Shown one piece after another: positions 22,801-35,215 of a stretch of 64,000 nucleotides of DNA (position 1 is its first letter; every line of letters begins with the position of its first letter). The notes under the pieces were generated by a model. That model saw only the letters and a program-made list of their open reading frames with translations. It was not told the DNA's origin and did no database searches. Source of the DNA: Lingula anatina (taxonomy: Eukaryota; Brachiopoda; Lingulata; Lingulida; Lingulidae); contig NW_019776102.1 of assembly GCF_001039355.2 (NCBI RefSeq), positions 443,393 to 507,392 on the forward strand. Reading direction: 5' to 3'. A program made the position numbers and the translations under genes.

Positions 22801-25800
22801 CACTGTATTAAAAAATATCATCCGTTTGCTTTTTCGTACCATTTAAATTATTTATTTATTATTATTATTATTTTTTTTTTAGATATTAAAAATGAGGCAG
22901 AAAAGCCTGAAAAAGAAGCAAAAGATGCACACCAGAAAGCTTGGGAAGGTAAATTGTCAATATTTCTAATTAAACTCATTAGAGACATTTTTGTTAAATA
23001 GCTAGATATTACATTTTTACAACAATTTTTATTCTAAATTGCTGGCGTAATGATATTTGCTGTTGTTTCTTTAACACTTAATGTGCCCCATTATGAGAAA
23101 AATAAACTGAAATTATATCTTTCAGAGGAAAAATCACTACGTGAAGCAGAAAAAGAAGCCAAGAAAGTTGAAGAGGCTTTTGCAGAATTGGACAGCAATG
23201 CAGATGGGATGTGAGTTGTTAAAAGAAATTGTTTGCTGTGAAACCAAAATAATCTGTTAATTGGTGTTTGATGTATATTAAATGGTAGCCTTTATGTTGG
23301 TTTTCAAGATAACAGTAATTTCAAAATGAATTGATTTTGTATATATTTGTCTTAAATGTTTGAGTGCACTTAGAAAGATGATGATGCCTATTTCAGTATA
23401 ACAACATCAGAACTAGCAACACACCCAGAATTTGATAAAAATTCAGATGGTCAGGTGTCAGAACAAGAGCAACAGGTATTTTGATGTGATTTGTGCACTT
23501 TTATTTCGAAGGAGGGACTTGAGATGACTACATATAATTGGGCTACCTCATGTACATCAGAGGATCCTTTTATGACAGTCATGGTCACTCTCGTGTTCCA
23601 CCTTTTTATGAGTTGTTTTTCTTCTCTGATGTGTTTGATCTGCTCTTTCTGCCGTCCATGATTGCAGGGTGACCTGGGAGGAAGTCCAGACGCATTCAGA
23701 ATTTGATATTGATGTAAATGGGACAGTGGAGGAGGATGAGGCAAAGGTCAGAGTAAACACAGGGAGGGGTGGAGGGACCTTGTACCACTATGGATTTTTT
23801 AAAGCCATTTGTTTTCCAATTTCTGATATTATTATTTAGATATTATGATTGGATTAGTTGCAAATTGTGTCATCAACGAGAAGTTGCCATGATGTCAGTA
23901 CATTTAGATATATAAGATGAATGGTTTGCCACAGTCTTTGTCCTCAGTTTGACAGCTTCCCAATGAACCAAGAGTATTTTGGCATGATGGGGACTAACCT
24001 GCATTACCTTAAGTCTAACACTTATGTTCTGCTTTAACACTAGCACACATAGTGTTACCAAAGTATATTAGAATGGTTTTACCTTACCATCTGGAAAGGT
24101 ATGGGAGGGGGTCATAGGAAATATTGATCCCAGTGATGAGCCCAAATATAAAGCAGATTCTTCTTGAGGAAGGTCATCTTTATTGCCTTGATGCCACACG
24201 TGCTTTTAGTGTGCAAAGTTTTCATCTTCTGAAACAGACCAATGAAATAGTGAAAATAATTTTTTTATTTTATGTATCTTCCCTTTCTTGATTTTTTGTT
24301 CATTTGGTCACCCAAGTGAGTGCAAAACTAATGTTGTGTATTATTAAAATAGTGGTGTTTTTACTTTCTGTTATTTTAGACACAATCTAACATTAAGTTG
24401 TGTGCATATATTGAAGAATATTTTCTTTTTTTATGGTTTGCTTTGTCTTTGAATGAATGCCAGCTAGCCATAGGCTTTTGAAAAGCACACCATTACTTGT
24501 AAAAGCCAGTCTCATATTTGCATCCTGTGACAGATGTACAGCAATCAGCGCATAGATTATAAGGCATTGTTCTGTTATGGTTAATCATTTGTTCTGCTTT
24601 GCAGGAATATTTGGAAGACCACAATTCCGTGGACATCAAAACATTCCAGGAGAAAGTTTGGCCCAATATCAAGGATATCATAAAGTTCCCAGAACCTGAA
24701 AAAGAGGAGTCAGCCAAGGGGGAGGCAACACCCCCTGGTGAGGAGATGGAGGAGGGAGCAGAGTTTCCTGAAGAGGCTGAGGTCGCTCCATCACCAGTAA
24801 GGATCACTTAGTATTTCAGAATATGAACGGAGAGGTTTTATTTTACAACAGAAAATATTAGGATAAGATGGTATTGTGAATGTGTTGAAGTAATTGTTTT
24901 GAGACCGAAGGTTTTTATGTAGATGGATGGTTTTTGGTGAGGGTAACAGAATGGGTACTACATAAATATTTGAACCAACTTGGTGCAGGTAATGAGAGGT
25001 CTGTTGGTTGTAAGTGTCATAGTATTACAAAGACTGTGTGCCACATGTATGTAACAAGCTGGTTCAGACCCGTATAAAAACTGGACACCTCACAACAAAG
25101 TTTGAAGAGTTAAACAGTAGCTGAAATATTATCAACTGTCTGTCCATGAAAAACAGTCACAAATAAATGGTCATTCACAAATACATCTGGTACAAAACAT
25201 GATCATATTAAATCAGCAGTGTTCACTGATCTGTCCCTGCAGGTCTTAAATTTTGTGTGGTGCACAGAACTCTCAGGATTGCATGCAGGGTTACTGTAGA
25301 CTGGGAAGTGGTATAAGCTGACAATGGTGTTAGTGTAATATGAGATGATAACTGTGGGATAAAAAAGTTTGGGTGATTTTAGGCATGAAGTGCCTTGAAA
25401 TATTGGTGGTGGTGGTGGCAGCTTCTACAGTAATCAGGCTGTGACAATTGACCCTGGCTTCGTCCAAAATTCTAGGAAACTAAATCCCAGGGAGGGGAGG
25501 ATGAAGACCTCGGTGATGATGATGATGAGGAGGAGGAGGATTATGACAAAGATGACGAGGATTATGAGAAAGATGATGAAGACCATGAATATGGGGTACT
25601 TCTTTCTTGCTTTTGACACTCCCAAGTCCTATTCAGTATCCTGAAAAAATAGTCAGTGCATGCACTAACACCACTCTTGAAAGTTATGTAGTGGGTTAAA
25701 CTAACATAGTCTCTGTCTCAAGAAATGACTATTGAAAAGGGGTGTTTCTTTATATCAGATAAATTCTGTTAAGACTGGTGTAATCTTGAATCCTGTTTAA

Positions 25801-27953
25801 ATCATTGACAAGCCCAAATAGCTTTAGGTCTGGTGTACAGAAATGTGCTACCAGTAAGTTCAACAGAGAAAATGAAAGTATTGAAATCATCCATTACTGA
25901 AAATGTTCATGTCAAACATCCATAAAAAATGCTCTCAGTGACATTTGAAACATGTTTTGGAAACATAGCTTCAAAAAAGTTTTTTTTTTTTTTATTGTTT
26001 CACATAGCATTTAATGTTTATGAAGGCTTCGTGAAGTTCTTATGACATGGACATACTTGTCATACTTTGACCAAAATATTTTTGGTCTTAAGATGTTCAC
26101 AGTGCGCTTAAGAGCTGATTGTGATAATAATATCAACATTGTTGTATGGCTGTGGCATGTACTTAAATGTATGGCACAAGCTTAGCACTTCATGGATTTA
26201 TGCAATGTGGACACGTGGTAACAATTAGAACTTTGTTTGGCTATGATCAGTAGTATTTCTTCTATTGATTGGTTGGAATATACATGTAACATTTCAATAT
26301 CTGAAATGGTGTGTTTCTTCAACGTTTCACACTGCGCATGGGCCTAAGTAAGTTTTGAGATGAGCGAAGACCACTGCTATCAGATTAAGTACATGGTTGA
26401 CTCTGATGATGACTCCACAATGAATGTATTTGAGATACTTAAATGGGGATGTGTCATCATTGGAAGTAAAAATCATTGTCAACACAATAACAGTTTGCTC
26501 TAGTGGCAGAGTTAAAAGATGACTAAGATGAGTTGAGCATCCTTTTAGATCAGATGTCAGCCAAGGTCAACAATAGTTTTTGCTATAACAGATTATTCAA
26601 TCTCATTGACTTTTGGATGTTTAAAATGGATGATATTTTTACAGACTGATGAAAAGAAAGAGGAGGAAGAAGAAGAAAAAATGCCAGATTATGATGAAGA
26701 AACAAAGGTTTTGATACAAGGTAATGTCTCAGAGTACACTTCACATTTAGACTTTGTTGATGATGGTGTAACTTTGATTTAACTGATGAACAGCAATGGC
26801 AATTGTATTTGCATTCATTAATGTAGCATCGAGGATAATTGAATTTTTTAAAACTTGATGAGGAATTGGCATTTGTATCTATTATAGAACAAAGGGAAGT
26901 AAACTAATAACTTTCCTTTCCTTTTAGCTGCTGATAATGCAAGACATGAATTTACAGTTGCTGAACAGAAATTCAAAGATTTAGAAAATGAGATGAAGTA
27001 AGTTATTTATATGGAAATAGATAAGATGATATATATGCTATGTTGTACTGCTAAGAATTTTCTGAAAATGTTGCAAAATTAGATCTCTTTAGCATGATCA
27101 GTATGTTACCAAGTTTTATAAATATATATCCAAAAGTTCAAATGATTTTCAATAAATGACATTCAACTGGAATAAAATGTTTAGCATAGTTATTTCTGCA
27201 AATTTTTTCAGTGATTTGAATCACTTCCTGACCCTAGACTTGGGCCCAGATGATGCTTTCTACCCACTGAAAGGCCAGTGCTTTGAGTACACTGACAGAG
27301 AATATGTATATAAGCTTTGCCCATTTGATAAAGCATCACAGAGGCCAAAGAATGGAGGCTCTGAAACTAGTCTTGGGTAAGAAGTTTGATATTTTCCATG
27401 CATAAATATTATTTATTTAATTACTATAATTATTTTCCTTTGTAACTAAAGATGTGGAGTTCTTCATTATTTCACAATGAACTCAAAACTCTTCATTGAT
27501 GTGACAAAATATTTTCTTCACTTTTAGAACATGGGGCAAGTGGACAGGACCAGAAGAAAATATATATTTGAAAATGAAATATGAGAGAGGACAGGGCTGC
27601 TGGAATGGTCCTGACAGATCTGCTACAGTAGGTTTTGATTTCTTAAGACTAAGCAGGTGGTTGAACTTACACGCATTTGGTAGCCATGCAAAAAAAAAAA
27701 AATGACATTAGTTGTTCCTTAGATTGTAGTTAAGTACTAGTTTGAATAAAACCTGGAATCAATTTTATTTTACTTTTATTATCTGTGTAATTATATTCTT
27801 TGTATCTTGCAGATCACCTTACATTGTGGAATGAAAAATGAGTTAAGAAATGTGGCTGAACCAAATCGTTGTGAATACACATTTGACTTTGAGACTCCTG
27901 CTGCCTGTACTGCACCTGCTAAACAGTCTGAAGACATACATGATGAACTATAG
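19835..27953 (+). CDS. PRKCSH: Glucosidase 2 subunit beta
   Basis: This is the non-catalytic ER subunit of glucosidase II, which trims glucose from N-glycans in the calnexin cycle. Exons: 19835-19982, 20309-20425, 20816-20911, 21458-21515, 21978-22095, 22541-22604, 22883-22948, 23126-23210, then 23397-23475 or 23668-23746, 24605-24796, 25476-25595, 26645-26720, 26928-26997, 27212-27376, 27528-27627, 27813-27953. With one of the 79-bp exons the total is 1695 nt, 564 aa. Order: signal peptide (hydrophobic [14 protein letters not shown]), two LDL-A-like Cys/Asp modules ([20 protein letters not shown]), a charged coiled coil, two EF-hand loops, a long Asp/Glu tract ([20 protein letters not shown]), and an MRH lectin domain ([55 protein letters not shown]). 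The protein ends in HDEL, the ER-retrieval signal. Met-15 could be an alternative start, since it gives a more typical signal peptide. Confidence 0.95.
21203..21373. mobile_element. 171-bp MITE with CAGGCCCGTAGCCAG ends
   Basis: CAGGCCCGTAGCCAG at the left and CTGGCTACAGGCCTG at the right form a 15-bp inverted repeat with one mismatch. It lies in PRKCSH intron 3. No target duplication is visible. A decayed relative lies at 16153-16328. Confidence 0.8.
21740..21874 (+). pseudogene. Partial extra copy of PRKCSH exon 8 in intron 4
   Basis: About 133 bp here match 23074-23203 almost base for base. The match covers intron sequence from ACACTTAATGTGCCCC, the acceptor (tctGTCAG here, tctTTCAG there) and the exon through GAATTGGACAGCAAT. 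The match stops before the GCAGATGGGAT end and the splice donor, so this copy has an acceptor but no donor. It lies upstream of exon 5, out of gene order. Near identity means a recent duplication or, less likely, an assembly error. Confidence 0.9.
22195..22320. mobile_element. Short MITE-like element with CAGGGATG ends
   Basis: CAGGGATG at the left and CATCCCTG at the right form short inverted ends around about 110 bp with no open frame. It lies in PRKCSH intron 5. No clear target duplication was found. Confidence 0.5.
23397..23475 (+). CDS. PRKCSH: PRKCSH exon 9a (EF-hand segment, alternative A)
   Basis: A 79-bp exon entered in phase 2 (after GGG AT) and left in phase 0, flanked by TTTCAG and GTATTT. 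It encodes the second half of EF loop 1 (ITTSE) and all of EF loop 2 in [18 protein letters not shown], with calcium-ligand positions D, N, D, G and the terminal E. Using it together with 23668-23746 breaks the frame. Confidence 0.85.
23668..23746 (+). CDS. PRKCSH: PRKCSH exon 9b (EF-hand segment, alternative B)
   Basis: Also exactly 79 bp with the same phases, flanked by TTGCAG and GTCAGA. It encodes VTWEEVQT followed by [18 protein letters not shown], aligning residue for residue with exon 9a and keeping EF-loop positions D, D, N, G and E. It joins in frame to the next exon ([10 protein letters not shown]). It is probably a duplicated, mutually exclusive partner of 9a. Confidence 0.85.
24797..26644 (+). 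other. PRKCSH introns around the acidic-tract exon
   Basis: Two longer introns (24797-25475 and 25596-26644) flank the exon 25476-25595. Apart from short simple runs, I saw no repeat ends, RNA genes or coding segments in them. Confidence 0.5.
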
Positions 27954-28356
27954 CAATTCTGACAAGAATAGAAGTTAATAGAAGTTTTTCTTCTGGATAA
28001 AAATTTTGCATTGCTGCTAGCATCTGCAGTTTATTCAGGTGTTAATTCTCTTTATTATTATTGTTTTTTTGTAAGGGGGGGGGCGGTTAAGCTTTCTCTT
28101 TCATTTTGACGATTGTCTTAAGCTAATTATGTATAAAGATTGTATATTTTCCAATTCTGATCAGTGTTTTCTCAATTTAACTAATAAAAAGTTTATGTCC
28201 AATATTGTAGTGAAGATAAAGAATGCAAATTTATTCCAACAAAACAGCGCAGTTCTTTTCAGGTTGTATTTGTTAGCTGATCTTGTAATGCTACACATTC
28301 CTCTTGGTCTGAAATGTGCATTGTGTAGTTCTCTTTATGAATTGATACCTTGTTTC

Positions 28357-28362
28357 AATAAA
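28357..28362 (+). terminator. PRKCSH poly(A) signal
   Basis: AATAAA about 404 bp after the HDEL stop. An earlier AATAAA near 28182 is an alternative. Confidence 0.55.
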
Positions 28363-28874
28363 GAATCGTTATAAGAATAAGAGTATCGTATTGTTGGCAC
28401 AAACAGTAAAGGCCATTGAACAATTTGCCCTTGGATTACTTGATTAACTACTCATTTACTGTAATGAACAATTGAAAACTTAATAGGCCTGCTTGTAAGC
28501 TATTATAAATATTCATATAGGTACGTTCTTGGACCGTCATTCTGCGTCGTGCTGAGATCATAACAGTGTCAAGCCATATTATGTGGCACTGGGTGAAGGT
28601 CCTGGGAGCCGAGTATATTTTTGTCAGTAATTTGAATTATTTTACTTAAAGTGGATTGATATCTTTATCTCTACTCTATTTATGCAGCCCAAAAAATCTA
28701 TAGGGCCCATGTCAGAAATGAAACTTGAATCATGTTTGCACTAAAAAGGTGCAAAACTCCTTGCTGCGTGACCATAAGTCAGGGCTTCTTTTTCATTATT
28801 TCCACAAACCCAGATTCTTTGCTATTTTTTCTCAAAATAACTATTTGACACAGGATGGGGGAATTTTCCTCACC

Positions 28875-29680
28875 ATACGTTAGCTTGCGGCCAGGACTCT
28901 AATGTCAGCCGCATTGTAAATGTTAAGTACATCGACGACCCCCTCCCCCCATTCTCGCATCTTCCGCGGGGTGTCGGATGACTCGGATTCAAAGATCTTG
29001 GTAAAATTCCAGTTAATACTGTCAGGGGCGGACCCAAAGATATTTTCTGACAGTCTTTTAAATTATATTTGTTGATTCATCCTTCATTTTTGACCGTCTT
29101 CCGACAGAAGATACCCATCAAATTGATCAATGTAAACTTGAAAATCTGACCGTCTTCTGGAAGACCCAGAAGACGGCCTAAATCCGCCCCTGACAAACTG
29201 TGGCCGGTGTGTATTACGTGTTCAGAAATGGCAGAGCTATTATTGCTAGTCATTGACTTCTTGTGTCCAGTAGTCGTGAACTTTCACTGTTAGCCTGTCT
29301 CACCAATGTAAAAAAAGAATAACGTTTGTGGCAATTAATCTGATATACAGTCCTTCAACGATGTCCTTGAGGGATCCCGTCCTTTGGTACGACTAGGCGT
29401 TCTTTCAATTCTCACTGGGGTCTGAAAGCCTTGTCTGCTGTGCTTTTTGTAGATCCTGCGCACTTTTTCTGAAATTCCTTTACACACGAGGAGAATTACT
29501 AGCTGTCTCATGCTGACTATATCTGTTGGCTCACAGTTGGTCGCTTCAACCCTGTCCTGATGAGGTTCCAGTTTCAAAGCCCAAGATGGGTACATGTATA
29601 ACCACACACAGTGAGAGCGTCATCCAGTGACATAATCTCAGGGTTTCTGTCTTCCTCACTAGTCACAATCGTATTACACC
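28875..29680 (-). mobile_element. Decayed Penelope-like retroelement, RT tail and GIY-YIG region
   Basis: Read on the minus strand in shifting frames, the segment shows typical Penelope-like blocks in order: DDALTVCGY near 29600 and PSWALKL near 29580; then KGISEKVRRIYKKH; then FYIGETG (the YIG of the GIY-YIG nuclease); then SAISEHVIHTGH near 29220; and, beyond an inserted MITE, INWNFTKIFESES and RKMRE near 29000. Frames are broken by several indels and stops, so it is not functional. It lies between PRKCSH and the SLC6 gene. Recognition rests on remembered family motifs. Confidence 0.75.
29023..29192. mobile_element. CAGGGGCGGA-ended MITE (copy 1), nested in the Penelope remnant
   Basis: The ends CAGGGGCGGACCC and AAATCCGCCCCTG are inverted. 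It shares most of its sequence with 38338-38441 (CCAAAGATATTTTCTGACAG and AGACCCAGAAGACGGCCTAA blocks). It splits the retroelement between HTGHS and INWNF, so it inserted later. Confidence 0.85.
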
Positions 29681-29689
29681 TGTGTCTTA

Positions 29690-30283
29690 CACTTCTTACA
29701 ACCCACAGTTTTTTATATATATAAGCCTATTGTTCGTTGATCTAAGCGACATCTTGTCCCCACCACTCAATAGTGCAGTAGGTTTATTTATATAATTTTA
29801 AAAGTTATGCACAAAGAGAAACACAACTACCACCAACAACATCACATTGGTAACCATAGGGGTAACAAAACTGCTATTAATTGAAAAAAACATCAACAAA
29901 TGTCCCCATTTTCATACACCATAAGAATAAGAATGTGCTCTTTAAGAGATGCATATAAGTGTCCATTAGCGTGTTTGTACATGTACCTCTGCAGAGTGAC
30001 TTTGCACCTATCTACTTAAAATATTTTATCCCTACGCGACTCTATAAAGACGGGTAAGGCACGAGTTAACGTAATATGAGAAACCCACAACAAAGTTCAA
30101 GAAGGGGAAAAGATGATGGCAATAATAAATTGAAAAAAAAAATACCAAACTTTATAAAAGAATGTGTTCTGTTTAAAAGATACCAGCATCTAAAAGCAAC
30201 CACCCAACCGCAGCGACACCTTTAAACGACCTGAAATTGAATCTTGTTGCTGAAAATTATCGTTATTTTGCGTAGATTTGAGG
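29690..30283. promoter_or_regulatory. Upstream region of the SLC6 gene
   Basis: About 590 bp without a gene between the retroelement remnant and the SLC6 start codon. It should contain the SLC6 promoter and 5' UTR; no specific element was recognised. Confidence 0.4.
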
Positions 30284-32933
30284 ATGGAAGACAAGGATAG
30301 TGACTTTGCTGACGAAGTTGCAGTTCCTTTAGAAAAGAAATCAGAGAAACCAAAGAATGATGTTGCACGTGGAAACTGGAATAACAAGGCGGAGTTTTTG
30401 CTCTCTTGTATTGGGTTGGCAGTAGGATTCGGAAATGTGTGGAGGTTTCCATATCTTTGTTATAGAAACGGAGGAGGTATGGCATTGTATATCTCTCTCA
30501 AAACGTTCAAAAAGGAAGAAAAATTAGTCCGTGCACGTTAAAAGCTCTTGAAATCGTAAGCTCCTCTTTGCAGCGGAAGAGGAAGCAATGACCTGAAATG
30601 GGGTTATTCCATAAAAAAATGACATTTGAGTCTCATCAGTGACGTACACATTAAGTGTAATATTTGCTTAACTCTTCTGTATCTCTCTTTGATTACTGTT
30701 GATTTCCTTCCATATGGGAGGGTTCTATAGTACACTGTATAAGGCAAAGAAAATTATGGAATTGTGGGGCAAGTCAGAATAATGGAAATATTGCACAAAT
30801 TATGTTCGTCACTGCTGTGACTTTTTTTGTGGCTGGCATGGCCCCATATTGTGTTTTATACTATGTGGCGACCATTTTTCTTGTTTTTCTTTTAGTCTGT
30901 TGACATAGGTAAAATGATATCTTCCACTAAGCATTCGACAAAAAGACTGTCATATGCACCCTGAGCTTCAGAGCTAACTTGACACTAACCTTTTCACTGT
31001 AGCCTATCTCCATCGTGTCAAGTAACCTCTGACCAGATTCGAGTGCCCCCGCCGCCCGCCAATCAAATTTAAAGCCCGCACTCAATGACTCATTGAACGA
31101 TCTAGCCAATGAACGCGAACGAGTCAAAGCGCGCTTTGTTCAAATCCGGACCAATCAAAGATAAGGCTGAATATCAGGGACTTGCCGTAACCTGTGGGCA
31201 GCACGCAAAATACATCATCCCTCAGTAGATAATGATGCAGGGCATCATACTGCTCTGGTTTCAATTCCGATATACTCCATGCTTTCTTTGTGTACGGTTA
31301 TGCACTCGGAACCACTCGGAACTACTCGGATGTCTCCGCACTCGACAATAACTATGTTGTTAGTATGGAGCTTGCGGAATCAGCCGAGGATTGCCGATTG
31401 ACGATCAACCAATCAGCGTTTTCACCAAACTTTGGTGAAAAATTTTGAAACATGGATTCGATTGGCTTATATAAAATAGGTCAAACTATTTTCGTCAGAG
31501 GTTACTTGACACGATGGAGATAGGCTACAGTGAAAAGGTTAGTGTCAAGTTAGCTCTGAAGCTCAGGGTGGTCATATGTTTCTTTTGAAGAATTGAAATT
31601 TTCTTGTCTGTGGAATTTCTTTAGTAAGACCCAACCTAAAGTGGGCAGTTTCACAAAAATACATGTGTTTATATTTGTTATGCCTTATGCCCAATACCCC
31701 CACATTGTTATGGAATCTGACACTTGCATGTAGCTATCTGTTAGCAAACATATATAACAATACCTGTATCATGTCGATCGGCTGAGGTTGTCGTTGTGCC
31801 GTCTGCTGAGGAAAGGTCAAATTCAGAAGCATTCAACTGACACTTTTTTTTTTTTTAGAAAACGGTTCCATTATTACATTCTTAAAAGCAACCTACCAAA
31901 ATTTAAGATAAAATCGAATAATTTGACTAATTAGAGCCTCGGTTATGCATGGACACTGCTGAACGGAATTTGCATTTTGTCAATTTTTTAAACCGTACCA
32001 AGTTTTGGAAGAACAAAAGAATAATGCATTCATAACCACTATAACGATTGTCTTTTACATCTGTCTTCATACATTGAGTTTGATAAATCTTGATTATTAT
32101 AAAGAAACTTGAAGGCTTGCGATCGGGCATTGATAACTTTTCATCCAAAACGTTGTACTATGCTTGACCCCACCTGATGACCTATTTATTTAGAAATATA
32201 CAATCGGTTCGTCTGCTTGGCATACGTTAAAGTGTCACGCTTTGATCGCATGAAAACTGAAAAATACTCCGGTATTGAAAGGTTTCTCCAAGTTCTTATT
32301 TCCCTTCTACATGTTTAATGTATTTGATTGTTTTCATGGCAAGACGTACCGCAGTTCGATTCTTAAAAGATCGATTCAAAGGAGCGTGTCTGCCAGAAAA
32401 AAATAATTTCAAAAACATTCGTCAAGAAAGATCATCAGTTGATCACATGACAATTTATGTTTGCAATATGGATTCTAAATAAAAGCTGCTGAAAGAGTAA
32501 ATTATACCTTATGTTTAAGTTGAGGCATGTTATGTAAAGTTAATGCATGTTATGGAAAGTGAATAGCATTAAATGTGAATTATTTTTATGTTGCAGGTGT
32601 CTTTCTGATTCCATACGTGTTCTTTATGACCATATGTGTTATCCCTTTATTACTAATGGAATTTTCCTATGCCCAGTTTTCTGGACTGAGTCCAATTACC
32701 GTTTGGAGACTAAGTCCTCTTTTCAAAGGTAAGAGGGTTTTTTGTTTTTACCTGCGGAACAGCCAAATAGGTCTTTTCTTATTAACACTTTGTAAGCTGA
32801 GCCCATTTCTGTCGCAGGTTTTATCATGTATTATGCCACAACATTCTTCCCCTCTTTCTTTTTATTTCAAGTGGTACTGAAAGTAAAACTCTGATATGAA
32901 TAATGTCGAGAACGAGATACTCCCCCCCCCAAA

Positions 32934-32976
<43 letters not shown>

Positions 32977-35151
32977 AATAAATAAATATATAAATAAATA
33001 AATAAAGAAAGAAAGAATAAATATAAAATTAGTTAATTTAGAAAATATAAATAAAACTCAGTGAGTGTTACTTTTGTTATTTTTTTATTTTAGGCATAGG
33101 TTATGGAATGGTAATTATCTCGGGAATCGTCGGTTGTTACTACAATGTCATCGTAGCTTGGGCCATTTTCTATTTTATTTCTTCGTTTCGCGCCGAAGTT
33201 CCATGGGCAAGCTGTCAGAATAGTTGGAATGACGAGTTTTGTGTGGCCAGCAACGGGGAAAAAACGGGAAATTTTTCCAACACGACAAAAGGTTTTGAAA
33301 TGGCCTTCAATTACTCCAGTTCCGGCGAGGCCCTTCTAAATGATACAGTCAACGTAACTCTTTGGCAAGTGAATACTACCGTTCGATACGAGACGTCAAG
33401 TGAACAGTTTTGGCAGTAAGAAAATATGGCACTTTTTTAGTTGTATTCATTTAAGATGATGTGCTTATACCGGGTATGTTTTTCCCAAGTTTGCTGGGCC
33501 TTGTCTCTTGCTTCAATAATAAATATAGATAAACTGATAAACGAGGTATATAATCATTTGACAACCTTTTCTCCTTTAATCAATACGTCTTGTTAGAAAT
33601 GTGAAATCTACTGAGCAAACTACTTGTGTCTCTCACTTAATTTTGCACAGAGGACTGACATTGAGACACTTATTGCTTTTCATGTAGGAACAATGTTTTA
33701 CAAATTACAAGTGGAATTGAAGAAATTGGAGTGCTTCGCTGGGAGCTGCTTCTGTGCTCGATTGGAGCATGGTTACTTACGTTTATCTGCATGGTAAAGG
33801 GGATTAAAACATCGGGGAAGGTAAGTGTTATTGGTTTGTAAATAAAACTGATTACCATGAGATGAAGATGGATGAACCCTCCAGCAGATTGAATTATCAC
33901 AAATTGTCGAAAATGCCACCAGTTCACATTTGTCGTCATAGTCCCTACAGTGTGTATTATTCTCGATTACGCAAGTGCTGCGTCCTGTATTTTCTTCCCA
34001 GCCCAAGGGACTTGAACAATGCCTACTATTAATTAACGCCAAGTATGTTATGTTACAAATATGCATCAGACAATGAATGAAAGAGTATTCCAAATCGACC
34101 GTTACATAGTCACACTTGACTTTGTGTAAATCGATTTTTACATTGTTGTTGTAGTTTTAGTGCTGTAGTTATAAAATATATGCTTAAGTCGTAATCATAA
34201 TCTGTGTTCTTGTGCCGAAATAAATATTAATGTATTTCTTTTGCTTAGGCCGTATACGTGACAGCTACGGTGCCATACGTGATTTTGGCCGTTCTTTTGG
34301 TGCGAGGGTTGACTTTGCCCGGGTCTCTAGGCGGTGTCATCTTCTATCTCATACCAGAGTGGGAAAAATTATTAAATTTCAAGGTGAGGGGGAGGGGGAA
34401 GGGGGATCACACAGGCCTTGTGTCCGAACCCTTCCTTCTGGACCCATTCACTATCGTCTTTCGATTGTATGTGTGCCGGATGAAGTGTGTTCAATTTATT
34501 CTCACCCTGTGTTGACCGTGCACCCCCTTATAGTTAAAAGCTTGGATCTTGAAGTCATATTTTAATTTGAATGCGCGCGAGAAATATATCCCTTTGTTCT
34601 AATTAAGAATAGACTCCTTCGATGTCCAGGGTTCAATTCATCTCTTCCATTCTATGAGAAGGATGTAATGTTTCAAAACGCATGCCCTATATCAAAATCT
34701 TAATTCAATCTCTCACTTAAATTGCAATCTTACGTATTTATGACCTCTCTGCGTAATATCCAGTATGATGTTTTTAACAACTAAGAGAATAATTTTTTTC
34801 CAAACGTGTTGTATCTACATGTACTGGCAATTTATCTATTGTTAACCAGTCACCGAACTCTTTTTATTTCGATCCAAAGATTTGCCGCGTAATTGGTGCC
34901 ACAATCCACAAACATTTGGACCTCTAATGAAAAATGCTTTTAATGTTTTACCTCAGATATATATTTTCTGAATGTGTTCAAATGTTTAGGTGTGGGGAGA
35001 AGCCGCGGCACAGATTTTCTACTCAACTGGTGTTGGCTGGGGAGGACTCTTGACTTACGCTAGTTACAACCCATTTCATCATAACTGTTTGCGGTAGGTT
35101 CTGATTTTTTTCTTTTAAAATGCCATGTTGTAATCTTAGTCGACAGTAGTT

Positions 35152-35215
<64 letters not shown>

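Noticed and set aside
23397-23746. Both 79-bp PRKCSH exons used together as consecutive EF hands
   Set aside because: Joining them puts the second exon in a frame with a stop within 13 codons and breaks the total length.
30927-31127. Minus-strand frame over the SLC6 intron 1 transposon
   Set aside because: It lies across the TIR and spacer of a non-autonomous element and has no transposase motifs.
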